Part shown: positions 1 through 5,979 of the stretch, piece after piece
How the letters are laid out: each line of letters opens with the position of its first letter
Position numbering within the stretch: the stretch's first letter is position 1
Source: Bacteroidota bacterium
GTDB taxonomy: Bacteria; Bacteroidota; Bacteroidia; Bacteroidales; VadinHA17
Length of the DNA stretch: 7,350 bases
Assembly: GCA_030613125.1 (NCBI GenBank)
Contig: JAUWMO010000168.1
Span: forward strand, 1-7,350
Direction: 5' to 3'
Program-made: the position numbers and the translations under genes
Notes under the pieces: model-generated
The model's input: the letters and a program-made list of their open reading frames with translations, nothing else
What the model was told of the DNA's origin: nothing
The model's database searches: none

Positions 1-81
1 ATCATTGCACAATTTACAGTAGGATTCAGAGTGATTAAAGCAGCTAATACCAACCCTGCAGACTCCTTGAAATATGAATAG
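1..81 (+). CDS. FtsX-like ABC transporter permease, C-terminal end (partial)
   Basis: This is the 3' end of a gene that begins outside the window: 26 codons in frame 1, then TAG. The visible residues include a short hydrophobic stretch running into V-I-K-A-A and the ending N-P-A-D-S-L-K-Y-E. That ending is nearly the same as N-P-A-E-S-L-R-Y-E at the end of the complete permease 35 bp downstream. Both match the cytoplasmic tail that follows the last transmembrane helix in Bacteroidota FtsX/MacB-type permeases. I infer an inner-membrane permease subunit paralogous to, and probably co-transcribed with, its neighbour. No ATPase motif is visible and nothing can be said about the missing part. Confidence 0.85.
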   Translation: MIAQFTVGFRVIKAANTNPADSLKYE

Positions 82-116
82 TCCTGGTATTAATAAAAAT
101 CAAATTTATTACAATT

Positions 117-2462
117 ATGATTCAAAATTATATTAAAACAGTTCTAAGGATCATACTGAGGAACAAGATGTTCTCTTTTATCAACATCATGGGGTTGGCC
201 ATTGGCCTTACCTGTTTTTTACTGATATTTTTGTGGGTAAAAGACGAATTGGGTTATGACAGGTTTCATGAAAAAGCAGACCAATTATTTAGAATTAACA
301 CAAGAGACCATGAAGATCCGGATTTTATCTGGACAACTACCCCAACTCCTTTAGCTCCATTACTCAAAGAAAAATTCCCGGAAGTTATTTCATATACGCG
401 CTATTGGTCATTTGGCGCAATGGTGAGATATAAGGAGGAACATTTTTTTGAAGATGACATTAAGCTGGTCGATCCTTATTTTTTTAAGATGTTCACCTTC
501 CCATTTATTAAAGGAGAAAAAGAGACTGCTTTGCCTAATCTGGATGCTGTCGTTTTAACTGAATCGACAGCAAAAAAATATTTTGGTGATAAAGACCCAA
601 TTGGTAAGATGCTGAATATACGCAATAATATTGATCTCACCGTAACAGCAGTAATAAAGAATCCTCCGAAGAATTCACATATGAAATTTACAATGCTGGC
701 TCATATAGATAATGTCCCGGAATACCGCCGGACAAGTTGGGCATCTGATTACCCGTCCTATATAATGATCCATGATAAATTCACTGAGGAGGAAGTAAAT
801 CAGAAGATCGAGGGGATATTTAGAACTATTGATCCGGATGCTACCGAATACCCGGTATTGCAAAATGTCACGGAGATCTATCTAAATGAAAATGGTGTTG
901 CGGGCAAGCTCATTCATGTTTACACATTCTCAATTATTGCCGTGCTGGTTTTGATCATTGCCTGTATAAACTTTATGAATTTATCAACAGCAAGATCTGC
1001 AAAACGAGCCAGGGAAGTTGGATTAAGAAAAATCGTTGGTGCCAGTAGATTACAACTCATCAAACAATTCATTGGTGAATCTACCATCTTCTCCTTTATC
1101 GCTTTATTTATCGCCTGGGTTTTAGTAGAGTTGTTTCGGCCAGTCTTTAGCACGCTGGCAGGTAAAGATATTGAAATTGAGTACCTTGATCCAATACTTA
1201 TTCTGTCGATACTTATCATATTAATATTCACCGGATTATTTTCAGGGAGCTATCCGGCCTTGATCTTATCGTCATTCAAATCGGTTCATTTTTTGAAAGG
1301 TGAAAAGATTCAACACCCGGGAAGCAAATCATTGCGAAACATCCTGGTGATTTTCCAGTTTTTTGTTTCTGTAGTTTTGATTATATGTACAACTGTTATC
1401 TACAAACAACTCTGGTATATACAAAATAAGGATCTGGGATTGAATAAAGAAAATATCCTGGTCACGCCGTTTATTGGGGTGATGGCACCTAAATATGATG
1501 AAATAAAATACGATTTGTTACGGAATCCGAACATCTATTATGTTTCCGGAGTATCAAATCTACCTACAAATGTAATCGCGCATGTCTCACTTGACTGGGA
1601 AGGCAATAAGAATGATGAAGGAATAGGAATAGATTATATGATGGTTGATTATGATTTGATTGAGACCATGGAAATGGAAATGTTATATGGCCGGAGTTTT
1701 TCAGAAGAATTTGCCGATGATGATTCCATCGCATATATAATTAATGAAACGGCATACAAACGAATGGGGATTGAAAATCCCATTGGCCATCCGGTTGAAT
1801 TCCAGCATCCTTATTTTCCTGAAAGATTCAGTCGCGGGGAAATCATAGGAGTGGTAAAAGACTTTCACCACAGTCCTTTAAGAGAGCATATCGTTCCCCT
1901 TGCGATGAGGATGTACAGGCCGTGGTATAACCACCTTGTTATTAAAATCAATCCTAAGGATATCCAGAAGACTATTTCATATGTCCAGGCAAGCGCTAGA
2001 AAATTCGTTCCTGAATATCCTTTCATATACTCATTTTTCAAGGATGAGATTAATGTGTTATACAGCTCGGAACGAAAAATCGGGGATATCGTGAAATACT
2101 TTGCCCTTCTGAGCATATTCATTTCATTCCTTGGAATGTTTGGACTCGCATCTTTTACAGCCGAACAATATACCAGGCAAATTGGGATTCGTAAGGTAAA
2201 TGGTGCATCCGTAACCAGCATTATTCTCCTCCTGATCCGGGACTTTATGAAGTGGGTAAGCATAGCCTTGATACTTGGCTGTCCGGTAGCATGGATTATT
2301 ATGAAAAAAATCCTTGCTAACTATGCATATAAAACAGAGATATCATGGTGGATTTTTCTGATCACTGCATTATTGGTATCCTTCATAGGCTTATTTACGG
2401 TGATAGTCCAGGCCGTGAAGACTGCAACCCGGAATCCTGCTGAAAGTTTGAGATATGAATAA
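117..2462 (+). CDS. FtsX/MacB-type ABC transporter permease
   Basis: A complete 781-residue inner-membrane permease, the usual length for the Bacteroidota two-part FtsX family. TM1 is at about 19-41, followed by a large periplasmic MacB-like region (about 45-260). The first FtsX core has helices near 266-288, 321-341 and 359-384, with the cytoplasmic signature E-V-G-L-R-K-I-V-G-A-S (300-310). A fifth helix (about 407-428) opens the second half. Its periplasmic region carries the family motif G-V-V-K-D-F-H (578-584), and the second FtsX core has helices near 660-682, 711-732 and 743-767 with Q-I-G-I-R-K-V-N-G-A-S (688-698). Such proteins pair with a LolD/MacB-like ATPase and use its ATP hydrolysis for mechanical work on periplasmic substrates such as lipoproteins or peptides. 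The substrate here is unknown and no ATPase lies in the window. The ATG at 117 is chosen because the N-terminal K-T-V-L-R-I-I-L-R-N-K segment before TM1 is typical; no clear Shine-Dalgarno is seen. It follows a paralogue by 35 bp, so an operon is likely. Confidence 0.97.
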   Translation: MIQNYIKTVLRIILRNKMFSFINIMGLAIGLTCFLLIFLWVKDELGYDRFHEKADQLFRINTRDHEDPDFIWTTTPTPLAPLLKEKFPEVISYTRYWSFGAMVRYKEEHFFEDDIKLVDPYFFKMFTFPFIKGEKETALPNLDAVVLTESTAKKYFGDKDPIGKMLNIRNNIDLTVTAVIKNPPKNSHMKFTMLAHIDNVPEYRRTSWASDYPSYIMIHDKFTEEEVNQKIEGIFRTIDPDATEYPVLQNVTEIYLNENGVAGKLIHVYTFSIIAVLVLIIACINFMNLSTARSAKRAREVGLRKIVGASRLQLIKQFIGESTIFSFIALFIAWVLVELFRPVFSTLAGKDIEIEYLDPILILSILIILIFTGLFSGSYPALILSSFKSVHFLKGEKIQHPGSKSLRNILVIFQFFVSVVLIICTTVIYKQLWYIQNKDLGLNKENILVTPFIGVMAPKYDEIKYDLLRNPNIYYVSGVSNLPTNVIAHVSLDWEGNKNDEGIGIDYMMVDYDLIETMEMEMLYGRSFSEEFADDDSIAYIINETAYKRMGIENPIGHPVEFQHPYFPERFSRGEIIGVVKDFHHSPLREHIVPLAMRMYRPWYNHLVIKINPKDIQKTISYVQASARKFVPEYPFIYSFFKDEINVLYSSERKIGDIVKYFALLSIFISFLGMFGLASFTAEQYTRQIGIRKVNGASVTSIILLLIRDFMKWVSIALILGCPVAWIIMKKILANYAYKTEISWWIFLITALLVSFIGLFTVIVQAVKTATRNPAESLRYE

Positions 2463-2659
2463 GTGTAACTTATCAGTTTGTTAGGATGAAAGAGTTTAAA
2501 GTTACAGGTTAAAAGTGATAACTAGTTACTTATAGTGTTCAAATCTTCATAAAAACTTATTGTGACACCTCAGCTGACGCTTGTTTATTCCTCTTAATAA
2601 ATTACTTAACCTTCCTTATATTAATTAAATTATGGCTTTGCTGCTGAAATTTTATAGTA

Positions 2660-2766
2660 ATCACCGAAGACCGAAGGGATGAGGTAATTCCATATGAAAG
2701 TTTGCTTTCTGAGGCTTGAGAAGTAAAAAATTAGCCAGGCGACAGCCTGAAATTTTCTTTGGTGGT
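2660..2766. repeat. Structured non-coding element with long-range outer stem (RNA or REP/MITE-like)
   Basis: Positions 2660-2670 can pair with 2756-2766 over 11 bp with two G·U wobbles; the core is CACCGAAGA (2662-2670) against TCTTTGGTG (2756-2764). Two hairpins lie inside. Hairpin A is GAAAG-TTTG-CTTTC (2696-2709). Hairpin B is CAGGC-GACA-GCCTG (2736-2749), extended past a small internal loop by AAATT (2728-2732) with AATTT (2751-2755). Hairpin B abuts the outer stem on the 3' side, giving a three-way-junction-like fold. The 5' arm overlaps a perfect tandem heptamer, ACCGAAG twice (2663-2676), so either copy could pair with CTTTGGT. I do not recognise the family. It may be a palindromic interspersed element, an RNA leader, or chance. 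Strand cannot be decided from the fold. Confidence 0.4.
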
Positions 2767-2797
2767 AAGGATATAACAATTGAAATTCAATAAAAAC

Positions 2798-2828
2798 TTG
2801 ACTTTAGTAAATAATTATTATAACTTAC
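2798..2828 (+). promoter_or_regulatory. Candidate Bacteroidota-type promoter for the nitroreductase
   Basis: TTG at 2798-2800 is followed after 20 bp by TAACTTAC (2821-2828). This partly matches the Bacteroidota primary sigma consensus of a TTG near -33 and TAnnTTTG near -7 (the TA and TT positions agree). Transcription would start at about 2832-2836, some 155 nt before the nitroreductase ATG and right at the ATG of the small ORF at 2833. The match is partial in AT-rich sequence, so support is modest. Confidence 0.3.
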
Positions 2829-2832
2829 ATCA

Positions 2833-2976
2833 ATGTGTCAGATGATTGAACCGGAAGCATTATGCCGACTCAGGGACAGTGTTTCTATTGATTTACATCC
2901 GGCGAGTTACATGAAATTATTAAAATACCTAATATTTTTTGTACCATTGTCCTTGTATACCATGTTTATATATTAA
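2833..2976 (+). CDS. Possible 47-residue small ORF with hydrophobic C-terminus
   Basis: An uninterrupted ATG-to-TAA frame of 47 codons ends 15 bp before the nitroreductase start. The first 26 residues are polar and unremarkable. From the internal methionine at residue 27 (ATG at 2911) the peptide reads M-K-L-L-K-Y-L-I-F-F and stays hydrophobic to its end. It therefore resembles a 21-residue signal-peptide-like or single-TM peptide. It could be a small membrane peptide, a translated leader of the downstream gene, the stub of a lost secreted-protein gene, or chance. No good ribosome-binding site is seen at either start and no homologue is recognised. Confidence 0.22.
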   Translation: MCQMIEPEALCRLRDSVSIDLHPASYMKLLKYLIFFVPLSLYTMFIY

Positions 2977-2991
2977 CGAAAGGATCATAAT

Positions 2992-3528
2992 ATGTCTGTA
3001 CTCGATATTATCAGATTGCGGAGGTCGATACGTGAGTATCTTCCCAGGGAGATACTTCCCGATGTGAAGGAAAAATTGCTGGAGTCACTTAGGTTCGCCC
3101 CATCGGCATGCAACAATCAGCCGTGGCAATTCATCCTCATTGCTGACCCTCAACGCCGAAAACAAGTAGCAGCAGCATGCAACAGGCAGATGTGGATGGC
3201 AGATGCTCCGCTAATTATAGCAGGATGTGGCATGCCTCATGAAGCCTATCAATACATGGGTGGATATGGTAATAGCATCGAAATTGACGTTGCTATTGCA
3301 TTTGATCATCTGACGCTTGTTGCAGCGGAAGAGGGCCTGGGAACTTGCTGGATTGGTGCATTTGACGAAAAGGCAGTGAAGAAAATTCTGGATATACCAA
3401 AGGATGTGAGAATCATAGCGCTAACCCCTGTCGGATATCCAGCTGAGAAAGGTGCTCTGACCAAACGATTGAACAAGAAACGGAAAGATCCGTTGGAAAT
3501 ATTCCCCAAAGAACTTTGGCATTCATAA
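2992..3528 (+). CDS. Nitroreductase family protein (FMN-dependent NAD(P)H oxidoreductase)
   Basis: A 178-residue protein of the compact nitroreductase family: cytoplasmic, usually homodimeric flavoenzymes that bind FMN and pass electrons from NAD(P)H to nitro compounds, quinones or other acceptors. The N-terminal R-R-S-I-R-E-Y (10-16) is the classic FMN phosphate/ribityl-binding signature. A-P-S-A-C-N-N-Q-P-W (36-45) is the second flavin-contacting segment. E-E-G-L-G-T-C-W-I-G-A-F (113-124) and the following G-Y-P-A-E (148-152) are the usual C-terminal core motifs. The basic tail (about 158-166) is common in this subgroup. The start is supported by AAAGGA (2979-2984) 7 nt upstream, a better Shine-Dalgarno than most genes here have. 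The physiological substrate cannot be read from the sequence. The gene stands alone, and its end converges on the next gene with only 21 bp between them. Confidence 0.95.
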   Translation: MSVLDIIRLRRSIREYLPREILPDVKEKLLESLRFAPSACNNQPWQFILIADPQRRKQVAAACNRQMWMADAPLIIAGCGMPHEAYQYMGGYGNSIEIDVAIAFDHLTLVAAEEGLGTCWIGAFDEKAVKKILDIPKDVRIIALTPVGYPAEKGALTKRLNKKRKDPLEIFPKELWHS

Positions 3529-3549
3529 ATTCCAAACCGGAACTTTCTT

Positions 3550-4164
3550 CTACCTTTTAGTTTTATATTTATTCAACTCATAATGATGCGTGCGCACTAA
3601 TTCTTCTACACGTAATCGCGCACGGGTCCTGTGCTCCTCAAATTCTTCTTTAGTCTCCAAAAGTGCTGTTTTAGTTTGGGCGGTGATGATATGACTTCTT
3701 TTAAATAATATAATAAAGATCACCAGGAGTGCAACTAAGCCTGCTATTATAAACCACGTAAGACTGTTGTATGCAGTTTTGCTCATCAATATTCCAAAAA
3801 AACTCAGACTGTTTTTTTCTTTAATGGCAATGTCTAATTTGTCATTGGTATTTTGTAAAACAGATAAAATTGAGTCTGTTTCATTTCTTTTGGTTGATAC
3901 AAGGTTATAGGTTTCTTCAAGCTCCTTTCTTACAACTTTTAAAGAATCTGATACATGAGATTTTAATTTTAACAACCATGCTTCTTCAACTACTCTAAAT
4001 TCCAAATACGGACTTGACTTTTTAATTACATAGTCAAATTGACTATCAAGACTGCCCCTGTCTAATGATGGTTTATCTTCAGATTCCTGTGAGGCAATAC
4101 CAAACATTGCTGGAGACACTAATAGTAAATCGATAATAAATAGTAGTTGTATAGTTAATTTCAT
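3550..4164 (-). CDS. Membrane-anchored coiled-coil protein of a Bacteroidota-conserved family
   Basis: A 204-residue protein with a signal peptide (about 1-24) and a conserved-looking segment S-L-D-S-Q-F-D-Y-V-I-K-K-S (38-50). A helical, probably coiled-coil stretch follows (about 70-118), then S-F-F-G-I-L-M-S-K-T-A-Y-N (121-133), one transmembrane helix (about 134-154) and a charged tail containing E-E-F-E-E-H-R-T-R-A-R (173-183). The order S-L-x-x-Q-F-D-Y, S-x-S-F-F-G, S-K-T, TM, E-E-F-E-E-H-R matches from memory a widespread Bacteroidota family. Its members are often labelled tRNA (guanine-N1)-methyltransferase in databases, but no methyltransferase fold or SAM motif is visible here. The likely topology is a periplasmic coiled coil and a cytoplasmic charged tail. 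The function is unknown, perhaps structural or regulatory at the envelope. The ATG gives a proper signal peptide. It lies 99 bp downstream of the oxidoreductase gene on the same strand. Confidence 0.9.
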   Translation of the reverse strand: MKLTIQLLFIIDLLLVSPAMFGIASQESEDKPSLDRGSLDSQFDYVIKKSSPYLEFRVVEEAWLLKLKSHVSDSLKVVRKELEETYNLVSTKRNETDSILSVLQNTNDKLDIAIKEKNSLSFFGILMSKTAYNSLTWFIIAGLVALLVIFIILFKRSHIITAQTKTALLETKEEFEEHRTRARLRVEELVRTHHYELNKYKTKR

Positions 4165-4263
4165 AAGTATTTATTTAAGTATAACACAACCTGAATATCT
4201 GGTATACGCACATAGAAACGTTATTTAATATGAAAAATTGCTTAATATTTCAATGAACTAAAT

Positions 4264-5643
4264 TCAGACCTCCTCTGAAACTACATATGGTTTCCTATAT
4301 TTTCTTGTTAGCATTAGATCTGCCTCCGGGTCGTTAACAAATTTTTCATATTTTCCATTGAAATAAAGTTGGCGGTTTAACCTGTAAGAAATATCTGCCA
4401 TCAGGGGTAATGCAGAAGAATAAAAACCTTCCCTGATATCACAATTAAGGTTCATGTGATCTGAAGCCCTGATAGCATCGATAAAATTGGCATAATGTTC
4501 TGTCCCACCGGGAGCTGCCAGATATGCAGATTCCTGGTTTTTTTCGCTTTCAGCTTCCATTTCAGAGCCGGCAAATGGTTCTTTTTCACGTTTCTTAAAT
4601 GCAACCCAGGTCGATCCGTTTATACCCATCCACCCTTCAGTACCCAGAAAGATATTCCCAATACGGATATTCAGACCCGACACATCGTTTGTATACCTGC
4701 CGCGTGTTTCAAATTCAAGCATCTTACCATCAGCATAATTAAAAATCGAATTTTGAGTGTTCGGCGTTTCCTGGGAACATTCTTTAGGATCAATACCATA
4801 AATTCCACCTGATGAAAAGACAGAAACCGGATGCTCATTTTTATTCAGGCCCCAGCGTGCAACATCAAACTGGTGTGGTCCCTGATTTCCGGTATCACCG
4901 TTACCTGTATCCCAATGCCAGTGCCAGTTATAATGGCCCTTTTTTTCATTGTATGGCCTTTCCGGCGCAGGTCCTAACCACATGTCATAATGCAGCCCTT
5001 CAGGCGGTTCTGAATCTTTCGATATCCCAAATGAATCCCTTGGTTTATAACATAAACCTTTTGCAAGATAGACCTCCCCTATGCCACCATCATGTAGAAA
5101 CCTGATAGCATTTATTATATTGGTTATTGACCTGTTTTGAAACCCAACCTGCACAATCCGGTTGTATTTGCGGGCTGCCTCAATCATTTTTCTCCCTTCA
5201 AATATATTATGACTGGAAGGCTTTTCCACATATACATGTTTTCCGGCCTGGCATGCCCATATAGTTCCTAATGCATGCCAGTGGTTAGGAGTAGTAAATG
5301 ATACAGCATCTATTTCTTTATCATCAAAAACTCTCCGCATATCCCATTCCGTACCAGGTTTTACTCCCTGGTGCTGCTCCATCAGATCAACCCGTTCACC
5401 AAAAAAACTCTCATCAACATCACACAGAGTTTTTACCAGCACATTTCTGTTTTTTGATAATTTACCCCATTTATCCATATGGGTTCTGCCCTGACCACGA
5501 ATCCCAATAACTGAAATCAGGATTCTGTCGTTCGCTCCTTTGATGCGTTTGTATGAAGATGCACCGAAACCAACAGCACCAATAGACATACCAATGGCAC
5601 CGGTCAGGGTCTTTTTTACAAATTCTCTTCTTGATTCACTCAT
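4264..5643 (-). CDS. Tat-exported Gfo/Idh/MocA family oxidoreductase
   Basis: A 459-residue NAD(P)-dependent oxidoreductase of the Gfo/Idh/MocA family. A twin-arginine signal opens the protein (S-R-R-E-F-V-K, 4-10, then a hydrophobic stretch to about 30), suggesting export of the folded, cofactor-loaded enzyme. The Rossmann domain starts at I-L-I-S-V-I-G-I-R-G-Q-G (41-52), a variant of the dinucleotide glycine motif. C-D-V-D (74-77) ends the second strand, and the family-defining E-K-P is at 140-142. The C-terminal substrate domain has a striking H-W-H-W-D-T-G-N-G-D block (241-250) followed by G-N-Q-G-P-H-Q-F-D (252-260). Asp250 and His257 are candidate catalytic or substrate residues by analogy with the D-x-x-x-H region of the family. 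Relatives act on sugars, cyclitols or glycosides, and GH109 glycosidases share the fold, but I cannot assign a substrate. The ATG at 5643 is right for the Tat signal. Confidence 0.96.
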   Translation of the reverse strand: MSESRREFVKKTLTGAIGMSIGAVGFGASSYKRIKGANDRILISVIGIRGQGRTHMDKWGKLSKNRNVLVKTLCDVDESFFGERVDLMEQHQGVKPGTEWDMRRVFDDKEIDAVSFTTPNHWHALGTIWACQAGKHVYVEKPSSHNIFEGRKMIEAARKYNRIVQVGFQNRSITNIINAIRFLHDGGIGEVYLAKGLCYKPRDSFGISKDSEPPEGLHYDMWLGPAPERPYNEKKGHYNWHWHWDTGNGDTGNQGPHQFDVARWGLNKNEHPVSVFSSGGIYGIDPKECSQETPNTQNSIFNYADGKMLEFETRGRYTNDVSGLNIRIGNIFLGTEGWMGINGSTWVAFKKREKEPFAGSEMEAESEKNQESAYLAAPGGTEHYANFIDAIRASDHMNLNCDIREGFYSSALPLMADISYRLNRQLYFNGKYEKFVNDPEADLMLTRKYRKPYVVSEEV

Positions 5644-5780
5644 GTTAGATATGCTTTTAAATATAAATAATAATGGATTTATATTAAGGTTTTCTGATAA
5701 TATAATAGCCTAAAACAACTTAGAAAATTTAGTCAATAAATACTAACCTTTCACATTATTCTAATCAGGATTAAATCTAT

Positions 5781-5829
5781 AAAAAAAAACGGAATATCAA
5801 ACCTTATTCAGAATGGTTTTCAAATTCCG
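5781..5829 (-). terminator. Minus-strand intrinsic terminator or attenuator hairpin
   Basis: On the plus strand CGGAAT (5790-5795) faces ATTCCG (5824-5829), and inside it AAACC (5799-5803) faces GGTTT (5815-5819). The 11-nt loop can close further by ATT/AAT. Read on the minus strand, the stem is followed directly by nine U residues (plus-strand A-tract 5781-5789), the textbook form of a rho-independent terminator. On the plus strand no U-tract follows, so the signal is directional. It sits 138 nt ahead of the oxidoreductase ATG with no minus-strand gene on its right, hence a leader attenuator or the end of a short non-coding transcript. Confidence 0.6.
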
Positions 5830-5877
5830 AACATATTTACTTATTATATTATTTGTCGAATGTTTAATAGATAAATT

Positions 5878-5895
5878 TAGAAGATTTCACTTCTA
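5878..5895. promoter_or_regulatory. Inverted repeat TAGAAG-N6-CTTCTA, possible operator
   Basis: Perfect 6-bp arms are separated by 6 bp, 18 bp in all, in the divergent spacer upstream of the candidate promoter of the TPR gene. Size and symmetry suit a dimeric regulator, or the repeat could form a small hairpin. The base composition is low-complexity, so chance is possible. Confidence 0.22.
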
Positions 5896-5901
5896 TATCT
5901 G

Positions 5902-5913
5902 CAATAATTATTG
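5902..5913. promoter_or_regulatory. 12-bp perfect palindrome overlapping a promoter element
   Basis: CAATAATTATTG is perfectly palindromic. Its last three bases are the TTG of the candidate promoter of the TPR gene, so a protein bound here would occlude the -33 region. AT-rich palindromes of this length arise by chance fairly often, so the case rests on its position. Confidence 0.25.
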
Positions 5914-5942
5914 TTTGAACAGTTATAAATGAATTACTTTTA
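5911..5942 (+). promoter_or_regulatory. Candidate Bacteroidota-type promoter for the TPR gene
   Basis: TTG (5911-5913) and TACTTTTA (5935-5942) are 21 bp apart. TACTTTTA matches TAnnTTTG except for its last base. Transcription would begin near 5950, leaving a leader of about 30 nt before the ATG at 5980. A second TTG at 5915-5917 would give a 17-bp spacer. Confidence 0.33.
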
Positions 5943-5979
5943 TTTAGATTAATTAAAAATAAATATATGAATTTGCAGA

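Larger units (their letters stand above)
2463..2832. other. Non-coding spacer after the permease array
   Basis: No convincing gene is seen; the longest ATG-initiated frames I traced are under 20 codons. Just after the permease stop there is a cluster of related repeats: GTAACTT (2465-2471) facing AAGTTAC (2499-2505), then the 10-bp palindrome TAACTAGTTA (2519-2528). The first pair could form a 7-bp stem with a 27-nt loop, but no T-tract follows, so it is a poor intrinsic terminator. The right part holds the folded element at 2660-2766 and a candidate promoter at 2798-2828, listed separately. Confidence 0.6.
5644..5979. other. AT-rich divergent spacer between oxidoreductase and TPR gene
   Basis: This 336-bp stretch separates two divergently transcribed genes, so it should hold the promoters of both. 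No small ORF of note was found on either strand. It contains a terminator-like hairpin facing left (5781-5829), an inverted repeat TAGAAG-N6-CTTCTA (5878-5895), a 12-bp palindrome (5902-5913) and a candidate rightward promoter (5911-5942). No convincing leftward promoter was recognised. Confidence 0.6.

Noticed and set aside
920..1231. 103-codon minus-strand open frame inside the permease gene, and similar frames at 675-863 and 1865-2263.
   Set aside because: They lie wholly within a well-supported gene, have no recognisable domain, and mirror hydrophobic codons of the sense strand.
3306..3509. 67-codon minus-strand open frame opposite the nitroreductase.
   Set aside because: It is antisense to the conserved nitroreductase C-terminal motifs and has no features of its own.
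3506..3519. CCAAAG-AA-CTTTGG dyad at the 3' end of the nitroreductase gene, a possible terminator.
   Set aside because: It lies inside the coding sequence, would have only a minimal loop, and is not followed by a T-rich tract.
3530..3542. TTCC-N5-GGAA in the 21-bp gap between the convergent genes, a possible shared terminator.
   Set aside because: A 4-bp stem is too weak, and no adequate T-tract follows in either direction.
4165..4263. Gap between the two minus-strand genes, examined for a terminator and a promoter; TTAATAT occurs twice.
   Set aside because: There is no hairpin with a T-tract and no pair of promoter elements at acceptable spacing. The repeat is low-complexity AT sequence.
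4263..4279. A GGAGG Shine-Dalgarno-like run on the minus strand over the last codons of the oxidoreductase gene, with TTCAG/CTGAA flanking it.
   Set aside because: It is explained by the codons for E-E-V-stop. No start codon follows at a suitable distance (the next gene starts 99 bp on), and the short inverted repeat has no T-tract.
4495..5510. Plus-strand open frames of 70-105 codons (4495-4812, 4812-5105, 5298-5510) opposite the oxidoreductase gene, two of them adjacent.
   Set aside because: They are antisense to a clear Gfo/Idh/MocA gene, show odd composition without any domain, and are best explained as shadows of it.
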